DNA of 32,249 nucleotides from Rhodothermales bacterium. Its GTDB lineage: Bacteria > Bacteroidota > Rhodothermia > Rhodothermales > Bin80. Where the stretch lies: contig JANQES010000136.1 in NCBI GenBank assembly GCA_028278205.1, positions 1-32,249 on the forward strand, in the 5' to 3' direction. The notes below the pieces were generated by a model, which was not told the DNA's origin, did no database searches, and worked only from the letters and a program-made list of their open reading frames with translations. Of the stretch, positions 32,210-32,249 are shown piece after piece; the first letter of the stretch is position 1, and each line of letters opens with the position of its first letter. The translations under genes were made by a program, and so were the position numbers.

Positions 32210-32249
32210 ATGTCCGAACTCGATGCCTATATCGCCCAACTCAACCAAC
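32210..32249 (+). CDS. Start of a gene cut by the window end
   Basis: An ATG at 32210 opens MSELDAYIAQLNQ, which runs off the window. Thirteen residues are too few to name a family. The composition fits a cytoplasmic protein. The 170 bases before it, after the last repeat arm, are AT-rich and look like a promoter region. Confidence 0.5.
   Translation, partial: MSELDAYIAQLNQ

Overview
The window is GC-rich bacterial chromosome, fully coding-dense, with no rRNA, tRNA, CRISPR array, transposase or phage gene that I can see. A periplasmic beta-propeller/Y_Y_Y sensor kinase, a bactofilin, secreted amidohydrolases and a mixed use of Shine-Dalgarno sites (several genes have none, a few have a perfect AGGAGG) suggest a Gram-negative of the Bacteroidota/Rhodothermota type. 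That placement is inference from gene content only.

Layout. Bases 191-13836 hold six genes on the minus strand: an eight-PAS histidine kinase with a complete LOV blue-light domain, chorismate synthase (aroC), an HtrA-type protease, a PlsC-type acyltransferase, a secreted YtcJ-type amidohydrolase and a propeller sensor kinase. Bases 14362-16476 (plus) hold a small lipoprotein, a GT4 glycosyltransferase and a thioredoxin-fold lipoprotein. Bases 16619-20868 (minus) hold a nitrilase-superfamily protein with an altered catalytic lysine position, a bactofilin fused to a membrane segment and an extracytoplasmic domain, a HepT/MntA toxin-antitoxin pair and prmC. An alpha-glucan phosphorylase (plus) follows, behind a perfect 20-bp LacI-type palindrome. 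Then come acylphosphatase, phenylalanine hydroxylase and a small membrane protein (minus); a class I glutamine amidotransferase, a secreted cyanophycinase-like peptidase, an unknown protein and a ChaN/Tiki-polysaccharide deacetylase fusion (plus); a TipA-like MerR regulator with its own operator-promoter (minus); a homocysteine S-methyltransferase (plus); and the first 13 codons of a further gene.

The most striking thing is between the genes. About sixteen gene junctions carry degenerate tandem repeats with a period of 7, 8 or about 10 bases, mostly arranged as two opposed arms around a spacer, so that each junction could fold into a long hairpin or cruciform. The commonest unit is AATCCAA/AATCTAA (reverse GGATTTT/AGATTTT), seen at eight junctions; other junctions use quite different units with the same architecture. 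Several of the AATCCAA elements enclose a terminator-like GAAAAAGCC...GGCTTTTTC stem, and two pairs of elements share their core sequence, so they are a dispersed family. The arrays run right up to and into the genes: they supply stop codons and the last residues of at least five proteins and the apparent start codon of prmC. The nearest known parallel I can name is the short tandemly repeated heptanucleotide (STRR) class of filamentous cyanobacteria.

The genes do not form one pathway. They are mostly single transcription units separated by these elements. Local regulatory logic is visible in three places: LacI-type operators (before glgP, and weaker ones before the LOV kinase and the last gene), the TipA-like autoregulated promoter, and the overlapping toxin-antitoxin pair.
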